A program made the position numbers and the translations under genes. The notes under the pieces are model-generated. The model saw nothing but the letters and a program-made list of their open reading frames with translations. It was not told the DNA's origin and made no database searches. From NCBI GenBank assembly GCA_030445245.1, contig JAUCSD010000001.1, forward strand, positions 750,671 through 814,670: 64,000 bases of DNA. The letters run 5' to 3'. This DNA is from Candidatus Saccharimonadota bacterium. GTDB taxonomy: Bacteria > Patescibacteriota > Saccharimonadia > Saccharimonadales > Saccharimonadaceae. Within the stretch, counting starts at the first letter, position 1. Each line of letters opens with the position of its first letter. Of this stretch, positions 32,951 through 42,494 are shown piece by piece.

Positions 32951-34354
32951 ATGGATAAGACACATGGCTTGAATGTCCAACGAATATCTCAACAAGTTGA
33001 AGCATTCTTCAAAAACAAAAAATCATTCCGCATATTTCACGGCGCTACTAATTCGACGCGCGTGCTTACGTTCAAAAAGGACGAGATAATCGATATTTCT
33101 GGCCTTAATCACGTTCTTTCGATTGATTCCAAAAAACACACGGCTGTTGTTGAACCAAATGTATCAATGGATACATTAGTAAAAGCTACTCTACGGCATA
33201 ATCTCATCCCACCCGTCGTAATGGAATTTCCCGGTATTACGGTCGGTGGAGCAGTCCAAGGCAATGGCGGCGAGAGCAGTTCGTTTAAATGGGGCACATT
33301 CAATCAAACACTCAATTGGTACGAAATAATAACGGCTGATGGTGAGATTCGTACTGCGTCGGACAAAGAAAATAGTGATCTGTTTTACGCAACGCCTGGC
33401 TCAGCTGGTACTCTAGGCATACTAACCGCTGCGGAGATTACGTTAATACCTGCCAAAAAATACGTTGAGCTAAAGTATATACCTGTACATAGCTTTGAGG
33501 ATGCAAAGAATATAATCGAGTCAATTCATAAAAATGAATCAGATTTTGTTGACGGCATTATGTTCTCGAAAAGTTCAGGCGTCATTATCGTCGGCCAGCT
33601 TACCGATAAAGCTACGGCGAAGATCCGACGTTTTAGCCGTGCGCATGATCAATGGTATTACCTTCATGTTGAAAACACGTATCAAGCCAACCCACAAGGA
33701 TGGACTGAAACAGTCCCCCTTACAGACTACCTATTTCGTTATGATCGTGGTGCATTTTGGGTAGGTCGATTTGCCTTTGAGATGTTCAACATACCTTATA
33801 CGCGATTTATGCGATGGGTACTTAACCCAATATTACACACCCGCAAACTTTACCAAGCTCTGCAAGAGAGTGGCGCCTCGCAGGAGCATGTCGTACAAGA
33901 TCTTGTCTTATCTAGTGAAAGCTTCGTGCAGTTTGCTCAGTTTATCGACACGGAATTCAACACCTACCCCCTTTGGCTCTGCCCAATGCTACCTGATACA
34001 AAAGCGCTATTCCAACTTAATAACCTGAAGACAGAATCTATTATTAATGTCGGCGTATGGGGATCTCGCATTCCTGTTTACGATGATTTCATAAAGGCAA
34101 ATAAAGTAATTGAAAAGAAGGTTTTAGCTATTGGCGGTAAGAAATGGTCGTATGCCCATTCTTACTTTTCAGAGAAAGAGTTTTGGAGTATGTACGACAA
34201 GAAACTCTATGATAAACTCCGCATAAAGTATCACGCGGAGTCCCTCGCTACTATCTACGATAAGATAACGGTCACCAAACGTCATCCTATTCAGAAAAGA
34301 AAAGCAGTCCTAAAAACGCTTTTTGGCATCGCTAAGCTCAAGATTGAAAAATAA
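32951..34354 (+). CDS. FAD-linked oxidase-like protein (FAD_binding_4)
   Basis: 467 residues. FAD-binding half: VEPNVSMDTLVKATLRHNLIPPVVMEFPGITVGGAVQGN in pieces along residues 60-105, ending GGAVQGNGGESSS, then SDLFYATPGSAGTLGILTAAEI. The C-terminal half resembles the plant DWF1 / delta24-sterol reductase branch more than the glycolate oxidase branch. The substrate is unknown. TAAAAT ends 6 nt before the ATG. Confidence 0.85.
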   Translation: MDKTHGLNVQRISQQVEAFFKNKKSFRIFHGATNSTRVLTFKKDEIIDISGLNHVLSIDSKKHTAVVEPNVSMDTLVKATLRHNLIPPVVMEFPGITVGGAVQGNGGESSSFKWGTFNQTLNWYEIITADGEIRTASDKENSDLFYATPGSAGTLGILTAAEITLIPAKKYVELKYIPVHSFEDAKNIIESIHKNESDFVDGIMFSKSSGVIIVGQLTDKATAKIRRFSRAHDQWYYLHVENTYQANPQGWTETVPLTDYLFRYDRGAFWVGRFAFEMFNIPYTRFMRWVLNPILHTRKLYQALQESGASQEHVVQDLVLSSESFVQFAQFIDTEFNTYPLWLCPMLPDTKALFQLNNLKTESIINVGVWGSRIPVYDDFIKANKVIEKKVLAIGGKKWSYAHSYFSEKEFWSMYDKKLYDKLRIKYHAESLATIYDKITVTKRHPIQKRKAVLKTLFGIAKLKIEK

Positions 34355-34419
34355 TTTAATAACAGACTAAAGTCTTAATAGACTGATAAATGAATTGATT
34401 CAAAAATCAGTAACGGGAC

Positions 34420-35085
34420 TTAAGCAGCCTTGTTTTTGCGATGCATGCGAATGTATATAACACTCGCGATAAATGCCACCCACACGAGACTCAACAACCA
34501 TCCCGCTAGAATATCTGTCGGGTAGTGAACACCGAGATATAAGCGCGAGAAGCCTACCGATATAACATACAAACTGGCAACTACTATCGCTGGAATTCGC
34601 CACTTGGTATTCCAAAGAATAGCTACAATTCCAAAGGCGAAAGCGCTGCTGCCCATTGCATGACCGCTAGGAAACGAGAACGATGTCTCGTCAACAAGAT
34701 GCGTCCATAAGTCCGGCCGTGCTCGCTCAAAAATGAACTTAACCGTATAGTTAGCAAAAGCCGCTCCACCAACCGCAAAGAAGAGCAGTAACGCTTTATA
34801 GCGACGTGCGGTGAACCATAGATAGCCAACAATCATCATTGTTACGATTGCTACAACTGTGACGCCGCCTATTTCTGTGTACATTGGGAAGAAATGATCG
34901 AGGGCAGGACTGGCATGCGCGTGAATAGATCGAAGAATTGATTCATCGGCTTTGAGTGTTTCGCCCTCATGTACACCATCAGCAAGCATCGCAAACCCAA
35001 TTAATGCAACCAGGAACATTGCGAACGCTAGTGATAATTTTCTTAATAATTGTTTGTTGTTCTTGATAAAAGCTCTTATATCCAT
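34420..35085 (-). CDS. PAP2-family membrane phosphatase
   Basis: 221 residues, six helices. The three PAP2 motifs are in order: KFIFERARP, FSFPSGHAM, and SRLYLGVHYPTDILAG. Such enzymes dephosphorylate undecaprenyl or other lipid phosphates at the membrane. TATGAT on the minus strand supports the Met at 35085; the frame continues to 35103. Confidence 0.93.
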   Translation of the reverse strand: MDIRAFIKNNKQLLRKLSLAFAMFLVALIGFAMLADGVHEGETLKADESILRSIHAHASPALDHFFPMYTEIGGVTVVAIVTMMIVGYLWFTARRYKALLLFFAVGGAAFANYTVKFIFERARPDLWTHLVDETSFSFPSGHAMGSSAFAFGIVAILWNTKWRIPAIVVASLYVISVGFSRLYLGVHYPTDILAGWLLSLVWVAFIASVIYIRMHRKNKAA

Positions 35086-35170
35086 ATCTAATAATCGTAT
35101 CATATTACGAGGTTAATCGGGATAAAATCTCTTCTATTTTCCCCATTACCATGAGTATTAAAAAAAGTTC

Positions 35171-35199
35171 TTGACCATAGGCACATTCATTGCTATATT
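35171..35199 (+). promoter_or_regulatory. Promoter with consensus -35 and -10
   Basis: TTGACC (35171-35176), a 17-nt spacer, and TATATT (35194-35199). It faces a 150-nt stretch without an ORF that ends in a strong terminator. Confidence 0.65.
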
Positions 35200-35205
35200 A
35201 ACGCT

Positions 35206-35364
35206 AGGGAGACCAAGTGATACAGCACATGAATCATTATGTGTGACCAATCAAGTTAAAAAGTTCAGTTCAATAGTACATGTTTTTGTTAGTTAGTAGG
35301 TCACATCTGTTGGTGCAAGTCTTCTGAGAATAAGAGACACGAAAGTGTCTCTTATTTGTTTTTA
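35206..35364 (+). ncRNA. Candidate small RNA of about 155 nt
   Basis: The predicted start is about 7 nt behind the -10 at 35194-35199, and the end is the T-run after the hairpin at 35329-35356. The segment has no ORF longer than a few codons and contains a CACAT…ATGTG stem near its 5' end. It matches no RNA family I recognise; it lacks SRP, RNase P and tmRNA signatures. It could also be the leader of the gene at 35409. Confidence 0.4.
35329..35364 (+). terminator. Strong intrinsic terminator
   Basis: AATAAGAGACAC and GTGTCTCTTATT form a 12-bp stem around a GAAA tetraloop, followed by TGTTTTT. Confidence 0.88.
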
Positions 35365-35408
35365 TAAGCATTAGCCTATACTATAAGAAGTATAAAATCA
35401 GGGGGCTC

Positions 35409-36134
35409 ATGAAATATTTCCTACTCAACAAAATCAGACTATCCTACTACCTCGTAACACTATTCATTATATTCGCCTTACTTGTTATAGCCGCTCCGGA
35501 TATGCATTTTACAAGCGGCGCCTTAACTCTCTTCTCAGTTAACTCCTTCCTTTACGGTTTCTATATCGCTCCGATCCTTAGTTTGCAGAAAGCTCGTATC
35601 GAAGAATTACATAAAATTGTACGCGCCGAATCCAATGCGATTTTCGGCATGGTACTCAGTATTAAGAAACTGCCTGACGGTTTACGTAATCAGATCCAAG
35701 ACATGTTTCTTGATTACTTAAAAATATCTGTTCGCCAGAAAAAATCAGGAGAAGGTGAAGCGAGATACGAATCACTTATTACCTTCTGCCTTGAATATAA
35801 GGGTGAAGACCAAGATCAAATCGACAAGTTGCTCGATAAACTAGTGGCAAATCAGCAGAATAGAACTAACTTTGCTATGCAAATGAGTAATAAGGTATAC
35901 AGCAACGAATGGACAATTATGGTTATCCTCTTCAGCGTAACCCTGTCGTTCATTATCTTACTTGATACAGGAGATGGCTATTTCTATCAACTACTGGCGG
36001 CACTCCTCTGTACAGGCCTCACTATGCTTCTCCTTATCCTCGTAAAGATGTCGACGCTCACTCATAAAAAAGCAAAGCAAATTTGGAATCCTTATAAGAA
36101 ATTAATAGAGAGTCACTTCTACCGAATTGATTAG
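35409..36134 (+). CDS. Membrane protein of unknown function
   Basis: 241 residues. Two N-terminal helices (about 13-30 and 40-58), a polar middle of about 110 residues with many charged residues, and two C-terminal helices (TIMVILFSVTLSFIILLD, LAALLCTGLTMLLLILV). This layout recalls the DUF4239 (bestrophin-like) group, but the match is weak. The ATG follows an AGGGGGCTC box, as in the pilin genes. Confidence 0.65.
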   Translation: MKYFLLNKIRLSYYLVTLFIIFALLVIAAPDMHFTSGALTLFSVNSFLYGFYIAPILSLQKARIEELHKIVRAESNAIFGMVLSIKKLPDGLRNQIQDMFLDYLKISVRQKKSGEGEARYESLITFCLEYKGEDQDQIDKLLDKLVANQQNRTNFAMQMSNKVYSNEWTIMVILFSVTLSFIILLDTGDGYFYQLLAALLCTGLTMLLLILVKMSTLTHKKAKQIWNPYKKLIESHFYRID

Positions 36135-36177
36135 ATATTCGGGCGGCATGAGGCTCCCGTTCTGTTAGAATAGCGAC

Positions 36178-36933
36178 ATGACGACAGGACATTTTTTTAC
36201 CTACTTTGCCATCGCGCTGTCTTGTATTATTGCCTACGGCATTATTGAGCTTTTAATCATAAAATATAATGGCAAACTTGTTCCCGCGCCAAACATTCCA
36301 CGCGCTCCGCAGACATCTGGTCAAGGATTAAAACTCACCTACGTGATCATGGGAGATAGCACCTCAATCGGCCAAGGAGCTGAATATAGACGCAGCTACG
36401 CGGTAGCAACTACTAGCCACCTTGCTAATAGCTACCGCGTAACGCTCACTAATACGGGCGTGTCAGGCGCAAAGATTGGGGACGTGCTCGACGACCAGCT
36501 AAGCAAGGTTGTCGCCTTAAAGCCAGACGTTGTCCTGCTAGGTATTGGTGCAAATGATACGACCCATTTCACCAACCTGAAGCGAATACAGCAATCATTA
36601 CAAGAAATCGTTGACTTACTAAAACAAGCGAACCCTAATGTCCGTATCGTTACCACTCGTTCGCCAGCCTTAGACTCCGTGAGCCGGTTTCCGCCGATCT
36701 CTAAGTACATACTCCGAATACGTACCGAGCGAGTCAACGATGCCTTTGACGATATTATCAAAAAGAACCATCTCACGCCTGCACTAATTGCCGAAAAAAC
36801 ACGGACTGCCTTCCTGGCATACTCAAGCCTCACTGCGAATGATAACTTCCATCCCAATGCGCGGGGTTATGCTCTTTGGACTCCTATAATTAACGAGGCA
36901 CTCGACCAGGCCTTAGCTTCAACTAAGAAGTAG
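36178..36933 (+). CDS. SGNH/GDSL-type hydrolase, membrane-anchored
   Basis: 251 residues with one N-terminal membrane segment, so the enzyme faces outside. Block I YVIMGDSTSIGQG (nucleophile Ser), block III LLGIGANDTTH (Asn), block V NDNFHPNARGY (Asp-His). Likely an esterase acting on cell-surface acyl groups. TAGAAT at 36166-36171 ends 6 nt before the ATG. Confidence 0.9.
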   Translation: MTTGHFFTYFAIALSCIIAYGIIELLIIKYNGKLVPAPNIPRAPQTSGQGLKLTYVIMGDSTSIGQGAEYRRSYAVATTSHLANSYRVTLTNTGVSGAKIGDVLDDQLSKVVALKPDVVLLGIGANDTTHFTNLKRIQQSLQEIVDLLKQANPNVRIVTTRSPALDSVSRFPPISKYILRIRTERVNDAFDDIIKKNHLTPALIAEKTRTAFLAYSSLTANDNFHPNARGYALWTPIINEALDQALASTKK

Positions 36934-36996
36934 CCATTAGTCCATCTTTCTCTTTTGTAAAATCCGGCATACAATAACCATAAGGATATTACAAAA

Positions 36997-37458
36997 ATGA
37001 AGAAACTACATGTCGCAGCTATTATCGGCCTACTGATTATTACTATCGGGACAGCAATCTGGTATAGTGCCTACAATCAAAAAAGTAACAATATGCATAG
37101 CTACGACGAGTGTGCCGCGGCAGGTTACCCGGTTCTTGATTCATTCCCCGGAAAATGCTCCATGCCTGATGGCAGAACATTCACCCAAACAACGAATGAT
37201 GGAGCGATCGTATCACTCGAGGGCTTAACCGTCTGTTTGCCACACAAGGATATGAACGCACCCCACACGATGGAATGTGCCATGGGACTTAAGACGGATG
37301 ATGGAAGCTATTATGGGCTCGGCACTGACTCTTCCGACACGTCTCTCAGTGTCGTTAATCGTCGCGTTAGAGTCAGCGGGACACTGAGACCAATCGCCGA
37401 TTCAAAATACCAAAATCAAGAAACGATCACCGTCACCAAATACGAATTCCTCGATTAA
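36997..37458 (+). CDS. Small exported protein with YDECAAAGYPV motif
   Basis: 153 residues: signal or anchor helix (VAAIIGLLIITIGTAIWYSA), then YDECAAAGYPVLDSFPGKCSMPDGRTF. This short Cys-containing motif is common in secreted Patescibacteria proteins, with unknown role. The rest is a small beta-rich domain with two more Cys. Its stop lies 10 nt before the convergent Clp gene end. Confidence 0.7.
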   Translation: MKKLHVAAIIGLLIITIGTAIWYSAYNQKSNNMHSYDECAAAGYPVLDSFPGKCSMPDGRTFTQTTNDGAIVSLEGLTVCLPHKDMNAPHTMECAMGLKTDDGSYYGLGTDSSDTSLSVVNRRVRVSGTLRPIADSKYQNQETITVTKYEFLD

Positions 37459-37468
37459 CCTAGCTACT

Positions 37469-39943
37469 TTACTGTTTTACGGAAGACTCGGGTATTGATG
37501 GTGGCGTAGGCTGGTTGTCAGCTACAATCTGATTTGCTTGCTGCTGCGTACCCAATATGAGTTGAACTTGTTCAAGACTAATCTCAATCGTACTTCCGGG
37601 TGCGACCGTACCAGAAAGCATCTGCTTAGCGACTGTGTTCTCGACTGCTCGCTGTACCACACGGCGCATTGGCCTGGCTCCGAGGCGCGGATCGTAGCCT
37701 TTGTCTACCAAAAAGAGCTTGGCTTCTTGTGAGACATTAACGCGTATCTTTTGCAATGCTAACGTCTTGTTCATACCGGCAAGAATTAGATCGATCACTT
37801 GAACCAACTCGTCCTTCGTGAGGGGTCTGAAAGTGACTATCTCGTCGAAGCGGTTAAGAAACTCGGGGCGGAATTGGGTACTACTGATAAGCTCGTCGAT
37901 AAATTGCGGCTCAAATTGCTCAATCTGATAACCACGTTCAATATATTCACGAATTCGGTCGGCACCAGCATTGCTCGTCGCAATCACAATCGTATCGCGA
38001 AAACTCACTTCGCGGTTTTTAATATCTCGTAAGATTCCTTCATCAAGTAGCTGCAGAAGGGTTGTTAATACATTTGGATGTGCTTTCTCGATTTCATCAA
38101 GAAGCACAACACTAAAGGGTTGTTTCATTGCTCTTGCCGTAAGGCTTGAGGGATCGTTTGCACCGTCGGCAATCAAACGTGCAACATCTTCACTACGAAC
38201 ATATTCATTGAGATCAAGTCGGATTAAGCGATCTTCACCACCAAAGTAGACATCCGCTAATGCCTTAGCAAGTTCCGTCTTACCGACACCAGTTGGACCA
38301 AGAAAAAGGAATGTCCCGATCGGGCGGTTTTGGTTTCGTACTCCAGCTCTCGCCCGACGAAGCGCGTCACTAACGACGCCGACAGCGCGTGTTTGGTTGA
38401 TCATTCGCTCATGAATAAGCTGCTCCAGATTAAGTAGCTTCTCGCGCTCGTCAGTACCGCTCGCCACACCCACTTTTATGTCCATAGTTTGCTCGATAGC
38501 CTTTTGAACCGATAAGGCCGTCACTAATCCATCGCTAGCGCACCCTGCCGCTGATTCTAAGAGCTTGATAGCACGACCTGGCATGGCAAGGTCATGTATA
38601 TAGCGTTCGCTTAAACGATAGGCTTCTTTAAGTGCCTGATGTGTATACGTTACCTTACGCTGATACTCAATGACAATGAGCTGGTCTTGCATGACCGCCA
38701 ATGTTTCAGCCTCGGTTGCCTGTTTGATGCTGATTCGATTCAATGCGTTGATTAAAGCCGCATTACGCTGACCTATTTGCAAATAGCGCTGTTCATCCAT
38801 CGTAAGAATGATACGTAGTCTCCCCGCTTCTAGAATTGGTAAGAGCACGTTAGTTAGATCGACCGAACCAATCCCTTCCTCGAAGAAAAGCTGAGCATTG
38901 TCGAGACAGATGATAATATTTTTCGCACTATAGGCCTCGCCGAGTACTTGCATAATAATCGTTTCCAGTTCACCACGACCCGGTGCCGCACTAATAAGTG
39001 CCGAGGAGTCGAGGATAAAGACTTGGCGGAACTTTAAGCTATCTGGTAAAGAACTCTCGGCATCGAGCAGTCGTTCAGCAAAAGCATGGACAATAGTCGT
39101 TTTACCAACTCCAGCAGGACCTACGAGTACGGCATTCTGGCGACCAGCATCCCCAAACGTGCTGATCATTTGGTCAAGCGCTTGTTTGTGCGCTTCGAGT
39201 TCAGACGATAATAGACCGCCTTGCATGATCTGTTCGCTAATATTTTGACCAAAGCGAGTTAGAAGTGGAATGTAGCCGAACGACCAGTCGCGCGCTATAC
39301 CGCCAGTGCGGCGAGGTTTCGCGTGTTGATTGACCAGATCACGAATATGCTGCTGCCAGCGTATGCCCTGAACGAGATCGTCACTGTCGATCTGAAGATG
39401 AGCTAGCAACCCTTCATAGCCAGGGAATGTGCGGACAAGAGCCACGAGGAGTATGCCACCAGAGATCTGCTCTTGTCCTACTAATTCACGGATTGCGAGA
39501 GCCTCTTTCCATAGGGCTGGCGTATCCGTCGCCTTCTCGGATGAAATCTCTTGGAGGAATCGGGCACTTATACCAAATCTCGCTCCGAAGAACTGACCAC
39601 TAAAGACGCTACTGACTGCTGTTGCGATCTCGCGCGGACTTGGTTCTTTTGAAAGCTGGCCCAAGATATCACCTGCCAACATATCGTCAATTGTTCGAGG
39701 CTTCTTAGCAATTGGCAGCTCGGCGAGTCCGTTCACGTACCACTGGTGAATCATGTATGGGACTGCTGCAAGTCCAAAGAATATCCAACCGGCTGCAACG
39801 CCGATGATAAGAAGGCCCAACCCAACGAGTACCAAGAGGATAGATCCAACGAATAAGAGTCGGTGCCACGTACCTTTGAGCGCGCGTCCGATCCGAGCTT
39901 TCGCTGCTCGACTACTCCCATACTTAAATACTACAGACTCCAT
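37469..39943 (-). CDS. Membrane-anchored Clp-type double AAA+ ATPase
   Basis: 824 residues. Two adjoining hydrophobic segments come first (LLFVGSILLVLVGLGLLIIG and WIFFGLAAVPYMI, residues 29-65). A divergent Clp N-terminal region follows, then AAA-1 with GPAGVGKTT and AAA-2 with GPTGVGKTE, LLDEIEKAHP, TSNAG and the Clp C-terminal RLGARPMRR. Such proteins unfold substrates, with or without ClpP. The start at 39943 overlaps the stop of the upstream small membrane gene by 13 nt and has a GGATGG site. No ClpP in the window and no clear IGF loop, so partner use is open. Confidence 0.92.
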   Translation of the reverse strand: MESVVFKYGSSRAAKARIGRALKGTWHRLLFVGSILLVLVGLGLLIIGVAAGWIFFGLAAVPYMIHQWYVNGLAELPIAKKPRTIDDMLAGDILGQLSKEPSPREIATAVSSVFSGQFFGARFGISARFLQEISSEKATDTPALWKEALAIRELVGQEQISGGILLVALVRTFPGYEGLLAHLQIDSDDLVQGIRWQQHIRDLVNQHAKPRRTGGIARDWSFGYIPLLTRFGQNISEQIMQGGLLSSELEAHKQALDQMISTFGDAGRQNAVLVGPAGVGKTTIVHAFAERLLDAESSLPDSLKFRQVFILDSSALISAAPGRGELETIIMQVLGEAYSAKNIIICLDNAQLFFEEGIGSVDLTNVLLPILEAGRLRIILTMDEQRYLQIGQRNAALINALNRISIKQATEAETLAVMQDQLIVIEYQRKVTYTHQALKEAYRLSERYIHDLAMPGRAIKLLESAAGCASDGLVTALSVQKAIEQTMDIKVGVASGTDEREKLLNLEQLIHERMINQTRAVGVVSDALRRARAGVRNQNRPIGTFLFLGPTGVGKTELAKALADVYFGGEDRLIRLDLNEYVRSEDVARLIADGANDPSSLTARAMKQPFSVVLLDEIEKAHPNVLTTLLQLLDEGILRDIKNREVSFRDTIVIATSNAGADRIREYIERGYQIEQFEPQFIDELISSTQFRPEFLNRFDEIVTFRPLTKDELVQVIDLILAGMNKTLALQKIRVNVSQEAKLFLVDKGYDPRLGARPMRRVVQRAVENTVAKQMLSGTVAPGSTIEISLEQVQLILGTQQQANQIVADNQPTPPSIPESSVKQ

Positions 39944-40314
39944 GGTATCCATCCGGTAGCAAAAAGGATAATGCCAATGACTGGCATTAACGGTATAATG
40001 GCCCACACGACAAGAAGAGTCATGCCGAGTATCCCATGAAAACAGATAGTAATCGATCCGATAATAATCACGATGAATCGGATCATCGCACCGATAATGC
40101 GTGAGATAATCCGATCGAGAAATGCACGCATCTGCACGCCGAGTGGCCCACGAACCTTACCGGCGGAAATCTGACGGAATGGAGCGAAAAATGTCCGAAC
40201 CAACAGATCGATCGAGAAATAATCCATACTAGCATTCAGACGCTCACCCAGACGCGCCACGCGCTGACGCCATCCTGGGCCGTACCACCATGAAAGGATC
40301 CCCACTATAAACAT
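39931..40314 (-). CDS. Small membrane protein coupled to the Clp ATPase
   Basis: 127 residues. Short N-terminal helix (MFIVGILSWWYGPGWRQ), a basic middle (FFAPFRQISAGKVRGP) and two C-terminal helices ending in GWIPWSL. Start at 40314: TACAAT on the minus strand ends 6 nt before it, while the frame opens at 40332. It overlaps the Clp gene by 13 nt, so it probably works in the same membrane complex. Unknown family. Confidence 0.75.
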   Translation of the reverse strand: MFIVGILSWWYGPGWRQRVARLGERLNASMDYFSIDLLVRTFFAPFRQISAGKVRGPLGVQMRAFLDRIISRIIGAMIRFIVIIIGSITICFHGILGMTLLVVWAIIPLMPVIGIILFATGWIPWSL

Positions 40315-40360
40315 AAGTCTATTGTAACGCACCCTTGCCTCTTAGGCTATAATAGATACC

Positions 40361-41635
40361 ATGCAAATACCTTATGTAACGCTGCTCGGTAAGGCAGTCC
40401 GAAAGATCGCCCTACTTCGTGGAGGTGGTTCAGCTCTGCCGGGTCTTTTTATTGAGACGATCGATCCAGATTTTATAAAGCGAACTCTCGACCAACTACC
40501 CCAAGGAATTGTTATCGTAAGCGGTACAAACGGTAAAACAACGACAACAAAGATGACCGTCGAGCTACTCGAGAGTCAGGGGCTAAAGGTTTTTACTAAC
40601 CGAACTGGAAGTAATTTTACTCGTGGTGTGGCGGCGGCTTTGCTTGGTGAAGTGGACAAGAAAGGCAACCTTGATGCTGACATCGCCGTTTTAGAGCTCG
40701 ATGAGGCGCATGCTATCCAGTTCATTAAAACCATTCCGCCCCGCTACAGTCTTCTTCTCAATGTGATGCGCGATCAGCTTGATCGTTTTGGGGAGATCGA
40801 TGCAACCGCTAAATTACTTACCAAAATCGCCGTTAGCACCACCGACACGGTTATCCTCAACCGCGAAGATCCACGTATTGTAGGTATATCCTCTTCTCTT
40901 AAGGATCAGAAGGCCGTGTATTTTGGATTGTCACCAAAGCTTTTAACTCTTTTTCCTAATGATGACGATATACATGGGCAACCGGCCACGCTAGCCCACT
41001 CGACCCTCCCGGCCGAAGTCATCCTATCCGACCTCAATGACGACGCTGCTCAATTCACTATCGGTGACCATACTGTTACGACCACCCTCGAGCTCAAGGG
41101 TGTCTACAATGTCTACAACGCCGCGGCCGCACTAGCACTCGCTCGTGTCGTAGTCGGTGATACGCTCGATGAGACAAAACTCATAGATACATTAGCTCAT
41201 GTTACCCCAGCCTTTGGACGCGGTGAAACGCTTACTATCGACGGACAACCCCTTGAGCTAGTGCTCGTTAAAAACCCGAGCGGCTTTCGTTTGAGCCTGT
41301 CCTCATTTAAGCCAGCTGGCTACCAAACAATGATCGCCATAAACGACAACTACGCCGATGGACGTGACATGTCCTGGCTATGGGACGTTAATTTTGACAC
41401 GTTACAGCCAGGGGGCGTTTCAACTGTTTCCGGTCTACGCGCCTACGATATGGCCTTGCGTTTACAGTATGATGAAGTCGCCACTGCCCACGTCGACACG
41501 GATCTTGCAGCCAGTCTGCAGTATTTCATAGTGAACGGCGCTGGATTGCCAAAGCGAATTTTTTGTACGTACACGGCTATGCTCACGCTCCGTCGTGAAC
41601 TTGCCAAAATCACTGACGTGGAGACAATATCATGA
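40361..41635 (+). CDS. murT: Lipid II isoglutaminyl synthase, Mur ligase subunit MurT
   Basis: With GatD it amidates the D-glutamate of lipid II. 424 residues. ATP-binding VSGTNGKTTTTK near residue 54, LNVMRDQLDRFGE, TVILNREDP, and GVYNVYNAAAALA, then the C-terminal DUF1727-like domain (KNPSGF, INDNYADGRDMSWLWD). The zinc-ribbon insertion typical of MurT (four Cys) is replaced by a Cys-free stretch around 190-235. TATAAT ends 7 nt before the ATG. Overlaps gatD by 4 nt. Confidence 0.94.
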   Translation: MQIPYVTLLGKAVRKIALLRGGGSALPGLFIETIDPDFIKRTLDQLPQGIVIVSGTNGKTTTTKMTVELLESQGLKVFTNRTGSNFTRGVAAALLGEVDKKGNLDADIAVLELDEAHAIQFIKTIPPRYSLLLNVMRDQLDRFGEIDATAKLLTKIAVSTTDTVILNREDPRIVGISSSLKDQKAVYFGLSPKLLTLFPNDDDIHGQPATLAHSTLPAEVILSDLNDDAAQFTIGDHTVTTTLELKGVYNVYNAAAALALARVVVGDTLDETKLIDTLAHVTPAFGRGETLTIDGQPLELVLVKNPSGFRLSLSSFKPAGYQTMIAINDNYADGRDMSWLWDVNFDTLQPGGVSTVSGLRAYDMALRLQYDEVATAHVDTDLAASLQYFIVNGAGLPKRIFCTYTAMLTLRRELAKITDVETIS

Positions 41636-42354
41636 ACGAAAAACGTATTACTATCCTGCAGCTCTATCCAAAAGATATGAACATTTACGGCGATTGGGGC
41701 AACGTACTTGTACTTAAGCGACGGCTTGAATGGCATGGTTACACTCCTGTGCTCATCGAATATAATCCCGGAGATTCTTTTCCAAGCGACATAGATCTCG
41801 TCCTCGGTGGCGGCGGACAAGATTCCGGGCAAGATACGGTCCAAAAAGATCTACTCTCAATTAGCGCCAACCTTCATGACCTTGCCGACAGTGGGACACC
41901 TATGCTCATGATCTGCGGCCTTTATCAAATGTTTGGTAAGTTTTTCAAAGCTCAAGATGGCCATATCATCGAAGGGATCAGCCTGCTTGATATTGAAACA
42001 CATGCTGGGCCAGAGAGACTAATCGGCAATATTGTCACCGCGAGCAGTGAGTTCGGTGATATTGTCGGCTACGAAAACCATAGTGGCCAGACTTTCCTCG
42101 GCACAAACATTAAACCGTTCGGTCGCGTCGTTAAAGGCGCGGGCAACAATGGGCAGGACGATACCGAGGGCGCACGGTACAAAAACGTCATTGGTACCTA
42201 TCTCCATGGGTCAATTCTCCCGAAGAACCCAAATATAGCTGATTTTCTCATTGAAAAAGCAGTCATTAAAAAATATGGTGAATTTACTCCAACCGTTATC
42301 GATGACCGATTTGCCGAGCTTGCCCGTAATGTAGCTCTCAAACGACCTCGCTAA
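41632..42354 (+). CDS. gatD: Lipid II isoglutaminyl synthase, glutaminase subunit GatD
   Basis: 240 residues, class I glutamine amidotransferase of the CobQ/GatD type. Nucleophile Cys in MLMICGLYQMFG near residue 94, catalytic His in GTYLHGSILPKNP near 189, and GYENHSGQTF in between. It supplies ammonia to MurT. The translational overlap with murT fits a fixed complex. Confidence 0.95.
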   Translation: MNEKRITILQLYPKDMNIYGDWGNVLVLKRRLEWHGYTPVLIEYNPGDSFPSDIDLVLGGGGQDSGQDTVQKDLLSISANLHDLADSGTPMLMICGLYQMFGKFFKAQDGHIIEGISLLDIETHAGPERLIGNIVTASSEFGDIVGYENHSGQTFLGTNIKPFGRVVKGAGNNGQDDTEGARYKNVIGTYLHGSILPKNPNIADFLIEKAVIKKYGEFTPTVIDDRFAELARNVALKRPR

Positions 42355-42387
42355 CATACACATATACTACGTACCATAATTGACATT

Positions 42388-42456
42388 ATGGCTAATACCC
42401 AATACTATTTATATAACCGTGAAGGTTTTATTATCTCCGGACACCTTGATAAATAG
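42388..42456 (+). pseudogene. Interrupted short reading frame (candidate gene 5' end)
   Basis: A CATAAT ends 7 nt before this ATG, as in other leaderless genes. The 22-residue product MANTQYYLYNREGFIISGHL(DK) stops at a TAG that lies inside the left inverted repeat of the high-GC insertion. A coding-like stretch resumes beyond the right repeat (IYHHLKIRLHQDQYPKHVHE). I infer that the insertion split a gene; it could instead be a genuine small peptide. Confidence 0.4.
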
Positions 42457-42494
42457 ACCGTGTCCGCCCTTCTAGAGTGCTGGGAGTCGTTCTC

